This document shows positions 8,013 through 17,581 of a DNA stretch of 64,000 nt, piece by piece; position 1 is the first letter of the stretch, and every line of letters begins with the position of its first letter. The position numbers were made by a program, and so were the translations under genes. Source of the DNA: Parapedobacter tibetensis. Its GTDB lineage: Bacteria > Bacteroidota > Bacteroidia > Sphingobacteriales > Sphingobacteriaceae. Location: assembly GCF_024704835.1 (NCBI RefSeq), contig NZ_JAMXBE010000011.1:1-64000 (forward strand), written 5' to 3'. Below the pieces are notes generated by a model, which saw only the letters and a program-made list of their open reading frames with translations, was not told the DNA's origin and made no database searches.

Positions 8013-8387
8013 TTATTTTACCATGGGCAAGTATTTAGCACGATTATCTATAATTACCCAAAGGTTTATCGCCAATAGTATCAAGGGGATTAGCAGGGTA
8101 GCCGGATCATGTGTCATGTGGTGGACAATAATCCCTACCATTATTGGAAAAATGACAATGGCGCCCAAAGCCCTGTATTTGGGGATAGCAATCAGGATGC
8201 CTCCCAGGATTTCCCCAATGGCTATCAAAGGGAGCACCCACTCAATGGTGCCGAATGCTCCAAAGATGGTCATCTGCTCGGGTGTGAGCTCCGGCATTGG
8301 CATGTAATTAAAAAGTTTGTTTAATCCTGAATTGACCATCATCAAACCGAAGAGGATGGTTAGTACCAATAAGATTTTCTGTTTCAT
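8013..8387 (-). CDS. DoxX-family membrane protein
   Basis: The protein has about 124 residues and four predicted membrane helices (about 5-25, 47-68, 72-92 and 100-116), the layout of DoxX/DoxD-like small membrane proteins. The N-terminal GLMMVNSGLNKLFNYM and the central EWVLPLIAIGEILGGI segments fit that family. The biochemical role of most DoxX members is unknown; some act with oxidoreductases in oxidative stress. A longer frame back to 8432 would overlap the -7 promoter box at 8430-8437, so the MKQKILLV start is chosen. Confidence 0.82.
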   Translation of the reverse strand: MKQKILLVLTILFGLMMVNSGLNKLFNYMPMPELTPEQMTIFGAFGTIEWVLPLIAIGEILGGILIAIPKYRALGAIVIFPIMVGIIVHHMTHDPATLLIPLILLAINLWVIIDNRAKYLPMVK

Positions 8388-8429
8388 AATTTTACATTTT
8401 TCCTTGGTTAAACTTTTATTGTTGATATA

Positions 8430-8437
8430 CAAAAATA
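8430..8437 (-). promoter_or_regulatory. -7 promoter box for the DoxX gene
   Basis: The minus strand reads TATTTTTG, which fits TAnnTTTG. It lies 43 bases before the chosen start codon and decides against the longer reading frame. Confidence 0.5.
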
Positions 8438-8516
8438 AGTATTCTTGTCAGATAACCTAATAGGCTAACAAGAAACGAGCAGCCGGGGAAGCCGGCCGGC
8501 AGGGTTCCTCTGCAAA

Positions 8517-9764
8517 CTAGTCGTAATCTGAAAGCCTCACGGCAAACACGCAGCGGTTTTCTCGGCCGTATTGGGAAGTTTCGTATTCGGTCAGGTTCCA
8601 GAGATATCCGGTACTTTTTTCGAGGTACAGATCTTCGGCCCCATGTGGCCATCGCCAGCGGTATCCGGCATTGTCACCATCGGTATAACGCACCAGTCGC
8701 GCCGTGGAACCCTCGTACTGGCTTTTGCCTGTGACGGCCATAAAGGTAGTGGTAGCTTTCCGGTATACCCCTTGTATGTTATACACGGGCCCGTTGTTGC
8801 CCGTTTCGTTATCTTTGGGGGCGACCATCTCCGGGCTTGGACTGGAGGCAATCTGACCGGAAGCGTTGAGCGGAAAGCCAAATACCTTGGGAGTTCCCCC
8901 TGTCGAAGTCGTGATGTACTGACCTGTCCACAGGCCATCCCCAGAACCCGGGCCGTCGCCTACGGCGATGCAGGAGAATGGCGAGGCATTCCTAATTCTA
9001 TAATAGCCTGTTTGGGGTACAATATAGCGGTAATCGAATGCCTGAAGTGTTCCATCAGTATTCCTGCCAATGCGGTTTTTAGTGGCATCCCCGGAAGCGG
9101 GGATTATTTTATTCAAATCGAAAACCCGTATCCCAAGGCTGGTAGACGCCACATAAATTTTCTGGTTATAATAAGCCACCCCTCCAGCATGGACACGTAC
9201 AGGCGCAAAATCACCCAACTGTTGGTACCCGTCTGATCCATTGTAAAAACCATTGTTTATATCCTGTACCAACAGCAGATGGCGATACGTGATATTGTTC
9301 ATATTGGTGATATCGACCAATGATATCCGGACGCCTTTATGAGCGTACGACTCCCTGCCATACCAAGTGACAAGCAGGAACCGCTTTCCTCCCCATTGAA
9401 ATCCCGTGATGCCCTGCGGCCTCCATTCTTCCGTATCCTGGTCGCCCTTATTCCATTTGAACCCAGCAGCCTGCCTGTTGGCCGGGATGTTAAATCCGTA
9501 CACCGCGTTGTACCCGCTGGTGGTACCCACACGGTTCAGGTTTACCTGTGTCGGCGTCTGGAAGCCATAAGAAGATAGGCTGGAGACAAAATTGCTTTCA
9601 TCGGTGTAGGCAACGGAAACATCCGGTGCAGGAACGGCAGCAAGTAGGGAACTTTGGTCCAAGGCATTTGTCTCGCCGATCATTTCTTCTAAGTGCTCGT
9701 CGGTGGAGCAGGCACACAACAGGAAGATCCAAAGGCATGCCGCAAGGTAGTGCAGAGGTCTCAT
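8517..9764 (-). CDS. Exported lipoprotein of unknown function, probably beta-propeller
   Basis: The 415-residue protein has a lipoprotein signal with CAC at residues 18-20. The mature part is rich in beta strands and aromatic residues. It contains segments such as GITGFQWGGKRFLLVTWYG, VRISLVDITN and HAGGVAYYNQKIYVASTSLGIRVFDL, which look like blades of a propeller of the LVIVD or secreted Streptomyces type. The C-terminal half has a WPHGAEDLYLEKSTGYLW segment. No catalytic residues are evident. It is not obviously part of an operon: a 105-base gap separates it from the regulator gene upstream. I do not assign a function. Confidence 0.7.
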   Translation of the reverse strand: MRPLHYLAACLWIFLLCACSTDEHLEEMIGETNALDQSSLLAAVPAPDVSVAYTDESNFVSSLSSYGFQTPTQVNLNRVGTTSGYNAVYGFNIPANRQAAGFKWNKGDQDTEEWRPQGITGFQWGGKRFLLVTWYGRESYAHKGVRISLVDITNMNNITYRHLLLVQDINNGFYNGSDGYQQLGDFAPVRVHAGGVAYYNQKIYVASTSLGIRVFDLNKIIPASGDATKNRIGRNTDGTLQAFDYRYIVPQTGYYRIRNASPFSCIAVGDGPGSGDGLWTGQYITTSTGGTPKVFGFPLNASGQIASSPSPEMVAPKDNETGNNGPVYNIQGVYRKATTTFMAVTGKSQYEGSTARLVRYTDGDNAGYRWRWPHGAEDLYLEKSTGYLWNLTEYETSQYGRENRCVFAVRLSDYD

Positions 9765-9869
9765 GGTTATATTTTTTGGTTAACCAAATATAGGAACAAT
9801 TCGCCATGGGACAACATTAATTTTCAGTTAAAAACACCGGTCAATATCAGCACTTGGCTATACCGGCAA

Positions 9870-12794
9870 TCACACCTCCATCAAAAATTCCGTTAGGTTT
9901 TTTTCGGTCGGCAGGTTGAGTTTTTTGCGTAGTCGGTAACGCCTGATTTCTACACCTCGGGTGGTGATGTTGAGTAGGGAGGCAATTTCCTTGCTACTCA
10001 TGTTCATGCGGAGGTAAGCGCATAATTTGAGGTCATTGGGCACCAAGTCTGGGTAATCCGTTTTTAGTTTCTTAAAGAAGTTTTCATGTGCCTCATTGAA
10101 GCTGTCTTCAAAGAGGTTCCAGTCGCGTTCGTCGCTGCGCGCATCCTCGATGATTTTATTGATTTTTCGGAGCTGCTCACCAGATAGTTTCCGGCCATCG
10201 GCATCCTTAAGCCCCAGCATTTCATCATGCACATTATTGAGCAGCTCGTTTTTGTATACAATATTCATCGCTGAATTGGCGAGCTCCCTATTCTTACTGG
10301 CCAACTCCTGCTCCAGCTGCTCATTCTTAAGTTTGATGAGCCGCTGCTCGTTTTCTTCGGCCTCCTTCTTTAATAGCTCCTGTTGCTGCCGCGTCATCTT
10401 TTCTTGCACAAGCCTACGATGCTTCTGTATTTTATACCGATACCAATTGCGCCCCCCGATGCATAGAAGTAAAAACAGCATGATATATATGGTGAGTGCT
10501 CCCCAAGATAGGTACCATGGTGGCAAGACTGTAAATTTGAAATCGGCAATAGCTGAGCGCGTACCATCTGCGGTCATAGCCCGTACCTTAAAGGTATAAT
10601 CCCCGTGCCTTAAATTGGTAAATTCCTTTTGTGCGGCCTCGCTCCATTCAGACCAAGTGCGCGAATACCCTTCTAAATAAAATTGGTATCGCAAGGGGGT
10701 GGCACTATACCATGGCATTGCATAGCTAATGCGGAGATTATTGTGTCGATATGGAATCTCCGGAGATGCGTCAATGATGTACCATCCGCCTAAAAGACTA
10801 TCCGTAATATTCTGCACCGTGCGAATAAGCGGGATAGGCAATCGGGAAGGTCTAACGCTGGAATCCGGTGCTTGGTAAATGGCAAATCCGTCATCGAGGC
10901 TCATCAGGTACATATTGTCATTGACCCGATTAATGCTTTCATGAAATTTCATCATTCGACCATTAAGGGTGGCAAATTGGGTAGAATCTACCTGTATCTC
11001 TCCTTTCTGCCTAAAATGAACCAATGAAACCCGTGCCCGATTGATGAACCAATAGCGATTGGTATCGGCGTGTATAATTTTGTTGGAGAATGCAAAAGAC
11101 CCCAATTGCTTATTCAATTGGTCATATCGATAGAATCGATCTGTGATATCATCGAATCGGTAAAAACCGCTATCCGTAGCAAACACTGGACTTCCCGCTA
11201 AATTGAACACATTTACAAACATGCTCCGGGGCAGGCCTTGGGTTGAGTCATAGGTATGTACCTGCTGAACTTCCTTAAACTGCTTATCGAGCGTGAGTAA
11301 TCGAAGTCCTTTATAGCCGCTGGCCCACACTTTGGTATCTGAGATGGGTTCAATGAACTGTGTAGGGTCATTATACCTAGCAATACGGTGTGAAAACCGC
11401 CAACCTTGCCCTGCATTATGGAAAACGGCCAACCCTGTATAGTTGCCTTGTAATAAGGTGTTTGGTTGGTTAGCCAACTGCCTGAATGTCCATCCACCCG
11501 TTACGGATGACAATTTCACCAGCTTATTACCCAATACCTTATAGGTCCCATCGTTATGTCCACAGAGGAGCTCCCCATCCGCGACCGTGAGGTCCCACAC
11601 TTGTCCCTGTGATCCGGCTACCAAGGCAAAGTTGAATGGACGATAGGCATCGCCAGATGACCAGGGGCTATAAAACAACCCTTGATTGGTGCCCAAATAG
11701 ATGTTGCCTCCAAATATACGGGCGGCATAGACTGTACCGATGCTTCCACTATTATCCGCATAATAATAAAGTGGGGCATTGATCTCAATCCGGTCAATGC
11801 CATTATCGAGCCCCATCCAGATGTTTTGTTGAAGATCCATATTGATGCCCAGTACCGTATTGTTTTGCAAGCCGTTTCCTTTATGAAGGTGCTGCACAAT
11901 ATGGCCTACTTGATCCATAATGACCAAACCTTGGAGTATGGTACCGAAAGCATAATAGTGATCAAGCACCTTAAGACCGTTATTGAGTTGGGCGGCCTTC
12001 AGTAAGTCGTCAGCTGCGTTTTGCCATTTGCGGATGGTGGCAATACTGTCCATCAGGAACAAGCCTTCCTTGGATGTGCCAATAAGAATCTGCCCGTCTG
12101 CGAAGGGCAACATGGTCAGGATGTTTGCTCCAGCCAATAGGTCTTTATCAGCCACGGGTTCCAGCTTATCCTCCTTCAATTCATGGAGACCGGAAGGAAT
12201 CAGCTCGATAAATATCCGTCCGTATACTTGATGCACGAATAGGAAAGGTTGACCGCCGCCTTTGATGATACGCAGCGAGTTGTTTTCATAGAGGTATAGG
12301 GTAGAAAACGATTGGAAGATGACGCGGTCGCCATCGATGATGATTTTCCATACCTCATCCTTGATCTGCTCTTCACTGCCCAATAACCGGCTCACCGAAT
12401 GATAACGCATTTGCCCGTATCCGGAATCTTCCCAATACCCAAATTCAGCCAATCCTCCTGTATACACCCTACCCGCACTGTCCACAGCTACGCTCCTCAC
12501 CGTGCTTTTATTCGGGAGGTAATGCAGTGCCCAATATTGTCCATCAAAAACTAATAGGCCGTCGGCATTGGCTACATACATGATGCCATTGGCCCCGGTG
12601 GCCACTGCCCAGTTTTGGTTCCCGGCCTTGTAATCTGATTTCGTGTACTGCTGCACCAAGGGAGAGCCTATCCGCTGGATTTCCTGCCCATACGCTTGGA
12701 TGAGGGCTAAATAAATAATTATGAATATCGTTGCAATTGATGGTTTACACATATCGATCAGCATCACGAATGCATGCAAACTTAAGGATTTCAT
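9870..12794 (-). CDS. Membrane-anchored one-component regulator: propeller sensor, Y_Y_Y domain, TM, LuxR HTH
   Basis: The 974-residue protein has an N-terminal signal or membrane segment (about 15-36), then a large periplasmic sensor of propeller repeats (about 45-660; for example GIMYVANADGLLVFDG, NIWMGLDNGIDRI). A Y_Y_Y domain follows at about 690-760 (LRYQFYLEGYSRTWSEW, FTNLRHGDYTFKVRA). One transmembrane helix at about 770-790 is followed by a charged coiled coil and a C-terminal LuxR-type HTH (about 905-970; MSSKEIASLLNITTRGVE). There is no histidine kinase or receiver domain, so unlike hybrid two-component systems it would bind DNA directly from the inner membrane. Neighbouring targets could be the receptor gene upstream or the lipoprotein gene downstream; both are inferences. 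The exact start among three nearby Met codons is uncertain. Confidence 0.88.
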   Translation of the reverse strand: MKSLSLHAFVMLIDMCKPSIATIFIIIYLALIQAYGQEIQRIGSPLVQQYTKSDYKAGNQNWAVATGANGIMYVANADGLLVFDGQYWALHYLPNKSTVRSVAVDSAGRVYTGGLAEFGYWEDSGYGQMRYHSVSRLLGSEEQIKDEVWKIIIDGDRVIFQSFSTLYLYENNSLRIIKGGGQPFLFVHQVYGRIFIELIPSGLHELKEDKLEPVADKDLLAGANILTMLPFADGQILIGTSKEGLFLMDSIATIRKWQNAADDLLKAAQLNNGLKVLDHYYAFGTILQGLVIMDQVGHIVQHLHKGNGLQNNTVLGINMDLQQNIWMGLDNGIDRIEINAPLYYYADNSGSIGTVYAARIFGGNIYLGTNQGLFYSPWSSGDAYRPFNFALVAGSQGQVWDLTVADGELLCGHNDGTYKVLGNKLVKLSSVTGGWTFRQLANQPNTLLQGNYTGLAVFHNAGQGWRFSHRIARYNDPTQFIEPISDTKVWASGYKGLRLLTLDKQFKEVQQVHTYDSTQGLPRSMFVNVFNLAGSPVFATDSGFYRFDDITDRFYRYDQLNKQLGSFAFSNKIIHADTNRYWFINRARVSLVHFRQKGEIQVDSTQFATLNGRMMKFHESINRVNDNMYLMSLDDGFAIYQAPDSSVRPSRLPIPLIRTVQNITDSLLGGWYIIDASPEIPYRHNNLRISYAMPWYSATPLRYQFYLEGYSRTWSEWSEAAQKEFTNLRHGDYTFKVRAMTADGTRSAIADFKFTVLPPWYLSWGALTIYIMLFLLLCIGGRNWYRYKIQKHRRLVQEKMTRQQQELLKKEAEENEQRLIKLKNEQLEQELASKNRELANSAMNIVYKNELLNNVHDEMLGLKDADGRKLSGEQLRKINKIIEDARSDERDWNLFEDSFNEAHENFFKKLKTDYPDLVPNDLKLCAYLRMNMSSKEIASLLNITTRGVEIRRYRLRKKLNLPTEKNLTEFLMEV

Positions 12795-12813
12795 TCCTTA
12801 TTTGTGATTTTAT

Positions 12814-12849
12814 AAAAAAATGCCGCCGCTGATTCACATCGGCGGCGGC
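12814..12849 (-). terminator. Rho-independent terminator of the TonB-dependent receptor gene
   Basis: On the minus strand a GCCGCCGC / GCGGCGGC stem of 8 pairs (12849-12842 with 12829-12822) is followed by ATTTTTTT. It lies just after the receptor stop codon and separates that gene from the downstream regulator. Confidence 0.85.
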
Positions 12850-12877
12850 GAACCACAAATTTATATGCCCAAACACA

Positions 12878-15361
12878 CTAAGGCATATTTACACGGCTTT
12901 TTTCCTCACTTTGGGTGTCGCTACGGCGGGCGCCGTTTTTTATGTTCCCAAAGTTGTAGGTAAGGGTAAGCCGCACAACCCTTGTCTCGTTTTTCTGATT
13001 AATTATCGTATTCATGCTTGCATAATTTGTACGCACATCTTGAATACGGGTATCGAAAATATCGCTCACGGATAGCTTCAAATTGGCCTTCTTATTGTAA
13101 AAGGACTTACTTAGCCCTGCGTCTATAGACCATTGTGCTCCTATATGATAAATGCTATAAATCAATGATGATCGATAGTTGCTTGAAGTTTCGGCCGTAA
13201 AGGTTGGCAAGATAGTAAATGTTTGGTTACTGCGCAATTGCCATGCAAATTTTCCTTGCTTCAGGTATTGCCCATTTAATGGGCCCTCAAAGCTCATATA
13301 AAAGGCATTGATGTTGGTGCTGGTATTCCAAAACTTGGTTATTTTCACAGGTATATTTAAATTACTATGCCATATCTCTTGTTTTGCAAGGTTATCCCGA
13401 CTAACCCATGTCCTTTTTGTTTCCAGATTTTGGTTCATTGATTCGGCAATAACATCATTGGTACGACTATAGCCAGCGCTCAAATGATACCGCTGCATCA
13501 AGGTATAGGTAAAATCGAAGGCGTGGGTATACTCTGGCTTGAGGTACGGATTGCCCTGCTCAGATGTATATTGGTCAAGAAAATATTCGAAGGGATTGAG
13601 ATTTCCATAGTTGGGCCTATTGATCCGCTTGCTGTAAGATATGCCTGTTTGATGGTTATCTGATATGCTGTAATTAACAAACAGACTGGGAAAGAAATCG
13701 ATATAGTCGCGTTGTATACGGTTTTGCAGGGTTATGGAATTGCCATCAGATATCGTGTATTCACTACGCAGCCCTGCTTGGAAACCCCACTTGCCCAGCT
13801 TAGTGCTGTAATTGGCATAAGCGGCAGCTACCTGCTCCTCATATAGAAAGTGGTTGGTACGACCCACATCGTTTTGCCAGGCCCCATCTACCTGATTTTC
13901 AAACCGCATATCATTGTCTGACGCCACATTGCTGTATTTTATGCCCGCCTCTATTTTATTGTCTTTGCCAAACGGATGCGTATAATCAACCTTGGCCACA
14001 CGGATATTGATGATGGTGGGCATGTCGCTCCGTGACAGTAGCGGAGTGTCTTTCATATCACCCGATGGTAGGTATAGCGTATTGTTGTAGTTGGCTTTGT
14101 TCTGGTTAGAAAAACGTGATATGTCCACATCAGCCACCAGTTTTCTGCCAGTGGTATCGATGGTAAACTGATTGTTGACGTTTACTGCAAAACTCCTATA
14201 GCTTCCATCAAAAATCGATGTCGTAGCCAAGGTGGAATCTGGAGAAGCGACGGTTCTACCTATCAAGGTGTTGCTCGAATTATTATTGTCATTACCGCTT
14301 GCATATCCGCTCAGCAAGATGCCAAGTACGTTTCTATTCGACGTATTGTAGTCCAGTCCAGCTCGATAGTTATGGCTACGATTTTGACGGTTAAAATCCG
14401 TGTATTGCTGGAAATCCGTATTGACGTTTTCCTTCATTAACGAACGGAAAATATCAAACTCATTGCCCCCTCTGTTATTCATGTAGCTATACGTACCAAA
14501 TGCATTCAGCCGACCCGCCTTATGGTTAAGATTGAGGGAGGTATTGGCCTTATGGCCAAAGCCATATCCAGTTCCCATGGTCAACGTGCCGTTAGTCCCT
14601 GCCAGCCGGTTTTTCTTGAGCACAATATTGATCATACCGGCTGTTCCGGAAGCATCGTATTTGGATGAAGGCGTAGTAATCAGTTCGATGGACTTGATGG
14701 AATTGCCATCCGTGCTTCGGAGGAGGTTGGCCAGCTGCTCAGCGGATAGGTAAGTTTGCTTGCCATCTATCATCACCGTGACACCTTGTTTTCCCATCAG
14801 GCTGATATTGTCATCCTTATCCACCGTGACACCGGGTGAACGCTCAAGGATATCCATGGCGGTATTGCCCGCGGCTAACGTAGAATTTTCTACATTGACC
14901 ACCAACATGTCTGGCTTGCGTTCTATAAGCGGACGTTGGGGAGCATCAACCGCCACTTCTGCCAATACCGTATTCACAGCATTGAGTAGCAGAGGTTTGA
15001 GTTTTTTCGTGGTGCTTTCAGTAGTTATCTCCACGATCTCGCTGATTGCATCGTCATAACCGACAAGTATTGCTGAAACTAAGTATTTGCCTTGCGGAAT
15101 GCCCTGGAACTGGAAGTTCCCCTCTTCATCTGGAAAGATAGTCTTCACTACGGATGAATCTTTCGCATTCAATAAATTTATCGTCGCCAAATCGAGAGGT
15201 GCTTTTTGCTCGTCGATGACTCGACCTGCAATGGAAGCCTGCTGGGCATAGGCCGCTGCCATCAGCGAAGTGGTGACAATAACTGTTATAATGATGTAGA
15301 AAATAGTCTTCATTCGTTTCGTTACATTGCCTTTTGTGGGCTTGTACCACACAGATTTCAT
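12878..15361 (-). CDS. TonB-dependent receptor, outer-membrane beta-barrel family protein
   Basis: The frame encodes 827 residues. A signal peptide (VIVTTSLMAAAYAQQ) follows the internal MKTIFYI, so translation may start at that Met (15313) rather than at 15361. The carboxypeptidase-regulatory-like domain (about 43-125, IAGRVIDEQ onward) precedes a plug (about 145-250, with DILERSPGVTVDKD and SIELITTPSSKYDASG). A C-terminal OMP beta-barrel-3 domain runs to the end. Such proteins import or recycle nutrients or peptides across the outer membrane. No SusD-like partner is adjacent, so it is not a SusC. A terminator follows and a 27-base inverted repeat lies upstream. Confidence 0.9.
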   Translation of the reverse strand: MKSVWYKPTKGNVTKRMKTIFYIIITVIVTTSLMAAAYAQQASIAGRVIDEQKAPLDLATINLLNAKDSSVVKTIFPDEEGNFQFQGIPQGKYLVSAILVGYDDAISEIVEITTESTTKKLKPLLLNAVNTVLAEVAVDAPQRPLIERKPDMLVVNVENSTLAAGNTAMDILERSPGVTVDKDDNISLMGKQGVTVMIDGKQTYLSAEQLANLLRSTDGNSIKSIELITTPSSKYDASGTAGMINIVLKKNRLAGTNGTLTMGTGYGFGHKANTSLNLNHKAGRLNAFGTYSYMNNRGGNEFDIFRSLMKENVNTDFQQYTDFNRQNRSHNYRAGLDYNTSNRNVLGILLSGYASGNDNNNSSNTLIGRTVASPDSTLATTSIFDGSYRSFAVNVNNQFTIDTTGRKLVADVDISRFSNQNKANYNNTLYLPSGDMKDTPLLSRSDMPTIINIRVAKVDYTHPFGKDNKIEAGIKYSNVASDNDMRFENQVDGAWQNDVGRTNHFLYEEQVAAAYANYSTKLGKWGFQAGLRSEYTISDGNSITLQNRIQRDYIDFFPSLFVNYSISDNHQTGISYSKRINRPNYGNLNPFEYFLDQYTSEQGNPYLKPEYTHAFDFTYTLMQRYHLSAGYSRTNDVIAESMNQNLETKRTWVSRDNLAKQEIWHSNLNIPVKITKFWNTSTNINAFYMSFEGPLNGQYLKQGKFAWQLRSNQTFTILPTFTAETSSNYRSSLIYSIYHIGAQWSIDAGLSKSFYNKKANLKLSVSDIFDTRIQDVRTNYASMNTIINQKNETRVVRLTLTYNFGNIKNGARRSDTQSEEKSRVNMP

Positions 15362-15394
15362 GTTTGTTTATTCGTAAGACATGAAATCTTCCCC

Positions 15395-15421
15395 AATTAA
15401 AAAACCTGGGGTTTTTTAATT
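15395..15421. repeat. Perfect 12-base inverted repeat upstream of the receptor gene
   Basis: AATTAAAAAACC (15395-15406) and GGTTTTTTAATT (15410-15421) flank a 3-base TGG spacer. The element lies 34 bases above the 15361 start codon. It could be an operator or, as a transcript, a hairpin. It faces no other gene end nearer than the PspC stop at 15570. Confidence 0.6.
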
Positions 15422-15569
15422 ACTTGCAAATCTGCCTTTTATATTTAAGCTTGGCTCTTTTAAGAATATACGGCAATATGATGTTTGCTCAGTTTCTGCT
15501 TTGTCTTCGTGCTATTATTTTGTGTTTGCTATATGACGCATCTACCTGTCAAAAAGTTGCATCAATCCA

Positions 15570-17201
15570 CTAATTTTTTTGCACGGTATCAATATTGATC
15601 GTTCTTTCTTCATCGATCGTTTCTTCTTCAATGGGTGGCGGGATAACAGCACATTTTAATCCTGATTCGGTCATGGTCCACTCGGTTTTGTCGGGCCTGT
15701 CACCATCCGGATAGTTATAATTGTCTTCACACTGGTTGAATGGCAAATCCCAAATATGACGCTGCAAATCCCTATCGATGATGAGGGTTGCCCCCACAGG
15801 CATATTCAATTTGAGATATAACTGTTGGTGGCGCATCAGGTCGTTGCCATCGATATTGAAATGGCTATCGAATATCAATTTCCCTCCAAGTTGTTGGAAT
15901 TGATAATCAATCCGTCCGGCGCGTTCAGCAGCGCGTTCGTAGGTGGCGCCATGCGCGGAATATTCATAGGTGATGGATGGTTCTTGCGTGGCGTCTACTT
16001 TGACAATGCGCATATGCATCCTACTGTGCCCCTCCAACACATTGTGGTTGCGGATAATTGCACGTTGCCGAATTCGAGATATGCGATCTGCACTATCGGT
16101 TTGCAGCCGGATGACCGTCAAGTCGTTTTTTGACAAATGGTATACCTCTTGTTTTTCCAAGGGGCGTTCTTCAACTACTGTGCTCTCCTCCCGGAAATCA
16201 TTCAATGTACGGGTGCCATATACCGTGGTGAAACCCACGGCAATTAACCAAGCCACCAACATGGTAAAGCCCGTGTATTGCCCGATAACACTTTTATTGA
16301 ATAAGATGCGGATAATTAACGCGACCAATGCGAGGAACGGGATAATAGCTACAAACAAGGCACTGACCAGCATGGGTGTGCGGAAGTCGGGCTCAATGAC
16401 ATTGAGCGGAAACATGGCCATCCCATTTTCACTGCCTAGAAAGCCGAAACTGGCAACAATGGCAATAAGCAATGTGATCAATCCGCCGCACATCCCCATA
16501 ATCACCAGCACGCCTAGCACTTTCGCCAATACGACAAATGCCCTAACGAAAAAATTCCCAGCCGAGTTCAGCCCGCTCTTAAGACCTTCCTCGGCGCCGG
16601 TAAAATTTGTACGGAGGCCCTCCATCTCCTCCTGAAAGCTGCGCTTGAAATTCTGTAGGTTGGGCGCCTCGCCCCGCATAGCCATGCGGTCTGCGCGGGT
16701 CTTGGCTACGGGCATCACAATCCAAAGGATGATGTACAGCAGAAAGCCTGTGCCACCAAAGATGAAGAGCAGCACAAGGATGAGACGTATCCATCTGGCC
16801 TCGATGTCAAAATAGTGCCCCAAACCGCTACATACCCCACCGAATACCTTGTCATCGGGGTCGCGCATTAGCTTGCGTTGTCCGCTCATTGGGGGCATAT
16901 CATAAGCAGCCTCGGTGGAATCTTCTTCTGGCTCACCCGTCTCAAAGTCGCTCACACGACCCATCTGCGCAATCACTTCGCTTACATCCTGCATCGCAAT
17001 CACCTCTTTCTTGCCCTGTACGATACGCTCGTTGAACATTTCTGCAATCCGGTTTTCGATATCGCCTACGATCTCATGGCTGTCTGCCGTGTGTCCAAAG
17101 TGCTTCTTCACATCGATCATATAGGATCGGAGCACTTCATAGGCATCCTCCTCAATATGGAATACGATGCCGTTTATATTAATGATGATGGTCCTGTTCA
17201 T
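15570..17201 (-). CDS. PspC-domain envelope-stress membrane protein
   Basis: The 543-residue protein has an N-terminal part (about 1-100) containing MNRTIIININGIVFHIEEDAYE, an arrangement common in Bacteroidota PspC proteins. The PspC domain follows (about 108-170; RDPDDKVFGGVCSGLGHYF, with a helix ending in LYIILWIVMPVAKT). Three more membrane helices lie at about 215-250, 277-300 and 313-335. The C-terminal 200 residues are soluble and contain the LTVIRLQTDSAD segment. PspC senses envelope stress in proteobacteria; in Bacteroidota its role is less clear. It lies 19 bases after a PadR gene, forming a probable two-gene operon. Confidence 0.9.
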   Translation of the reverse strand: MNRTIIININGIVFHIEEDAYEVLRSYMIDVKKHFGHTADSHEIVGDIENRIAEMFNERIVQGKKEVIAMQDVSEVIAQMGRVSDFETGEPEEDSTEAAYDMPPMSGQRKLMRDPDDKVFGGVCSGLGHYFDIEARWIRLILVLLFIFGGTGFLLYIILWIVMPVAKTRADRMAMRGEAPNLQNFKRSFQEEMEGLRTNFTGAEEGLKSGLNSAGNFFVRAFVVLAKVLGVLVIMGMCGGLITLLIAIVASFGFLGSENGMAMFPLNVIEPDFRTPMLVSALFVAIIPFLALVALIIRILFNKSVIGQYTGFTMLVAWLIAVGFTTVYGTRTLNDFREESTVVEERPLEKQEVYHLSKNDLTVIRLQTDSADRISRIRQRAIIRNHNVLEGHSRMHMRIVKVDATQEPSITYEYSAHGATYERAAERAGRIDYQFQQLGGKLIFDSHFNIDGNDLMRHQQLYLKLNMPVGATLIIDRDLQRHIWDLPFNQCEDNYNYPDGDRPDKTEWTMTESGLKCAVIPPPIEEETIDEERTINIDTVQKN

Positions 17202-17220
17202 TTTCTTGTGGTTTTATGTT

Positions 17221-17577
17221 TTAATTTGATGATTCTGTTGTTTGTTTATCACGGCCTTCCATCGAAGTTTGTACGGCAAAGACCAATTCTTCCCATGTGG
17301 TATCCAGCCTAATGAGCACCTCCAACCCTGCCGGGGTTATTTGGTAGTACTTGCGGGGAGGCCCCGATGTGGATTCTTTCCACACATAACTGAGGAGTCC
17401 ATTATTTTTAAGCCGGGTAAGCAGAGGATATAAGGTACCCTCTACCACCAACAGTCGCGCTTTCTTAAGCTCGCCGATGATGTCTGAGGCATATATCTCG
17501 CCTCGCGAGATAATGGAAAGAATACAGTATTCGAGTATCCCCTTCCTCATTTGGGTTTGCGTGTTATCTACTATCAT
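17221..17577 (-). CDS. PadR-family transcriptional regulator
   Basis: The 118-residue protein has a winged helix of PadR type at about residues 10-85: QMRKGILEYCILSII, GEIYASDIIGELKKARLLVVEGTLYPLLTRL and the wing SGPPRKYYQITPAG. PadR proteins are dimeric repressors that react to small molecules or stress and often control a neighbouring membrane protein, here PspC. The C-terminal dimerisation helix is present. The start codon lies about 5 bases after a -7 box, so the transcript may begin at or very near the AUG. Autoregulation is likely, given a palindrome in the promoter. Confidence 0.92.
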   Translation of the reverse strand: MIVDNTQTQMRKGILEYCILSIISRGEIYASDIIGELKKARLLVVEGTLYPLLTRLKNNGLLSYVWKESTSGPPRKYYQITPAGLEVLIRLDTTWEELVFAVQTSMEGRDKQTTESSN

Positions 17578-17581
17578 AATA

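Noticed and set aside
5231-9764. Polysaccharide utilisation locus around the rhamnosidase
   Set aside because: No SusC/SusD pair and no dedicated regulator is adjacent; the receptor at 12878 is of another type and beyond a terminator.
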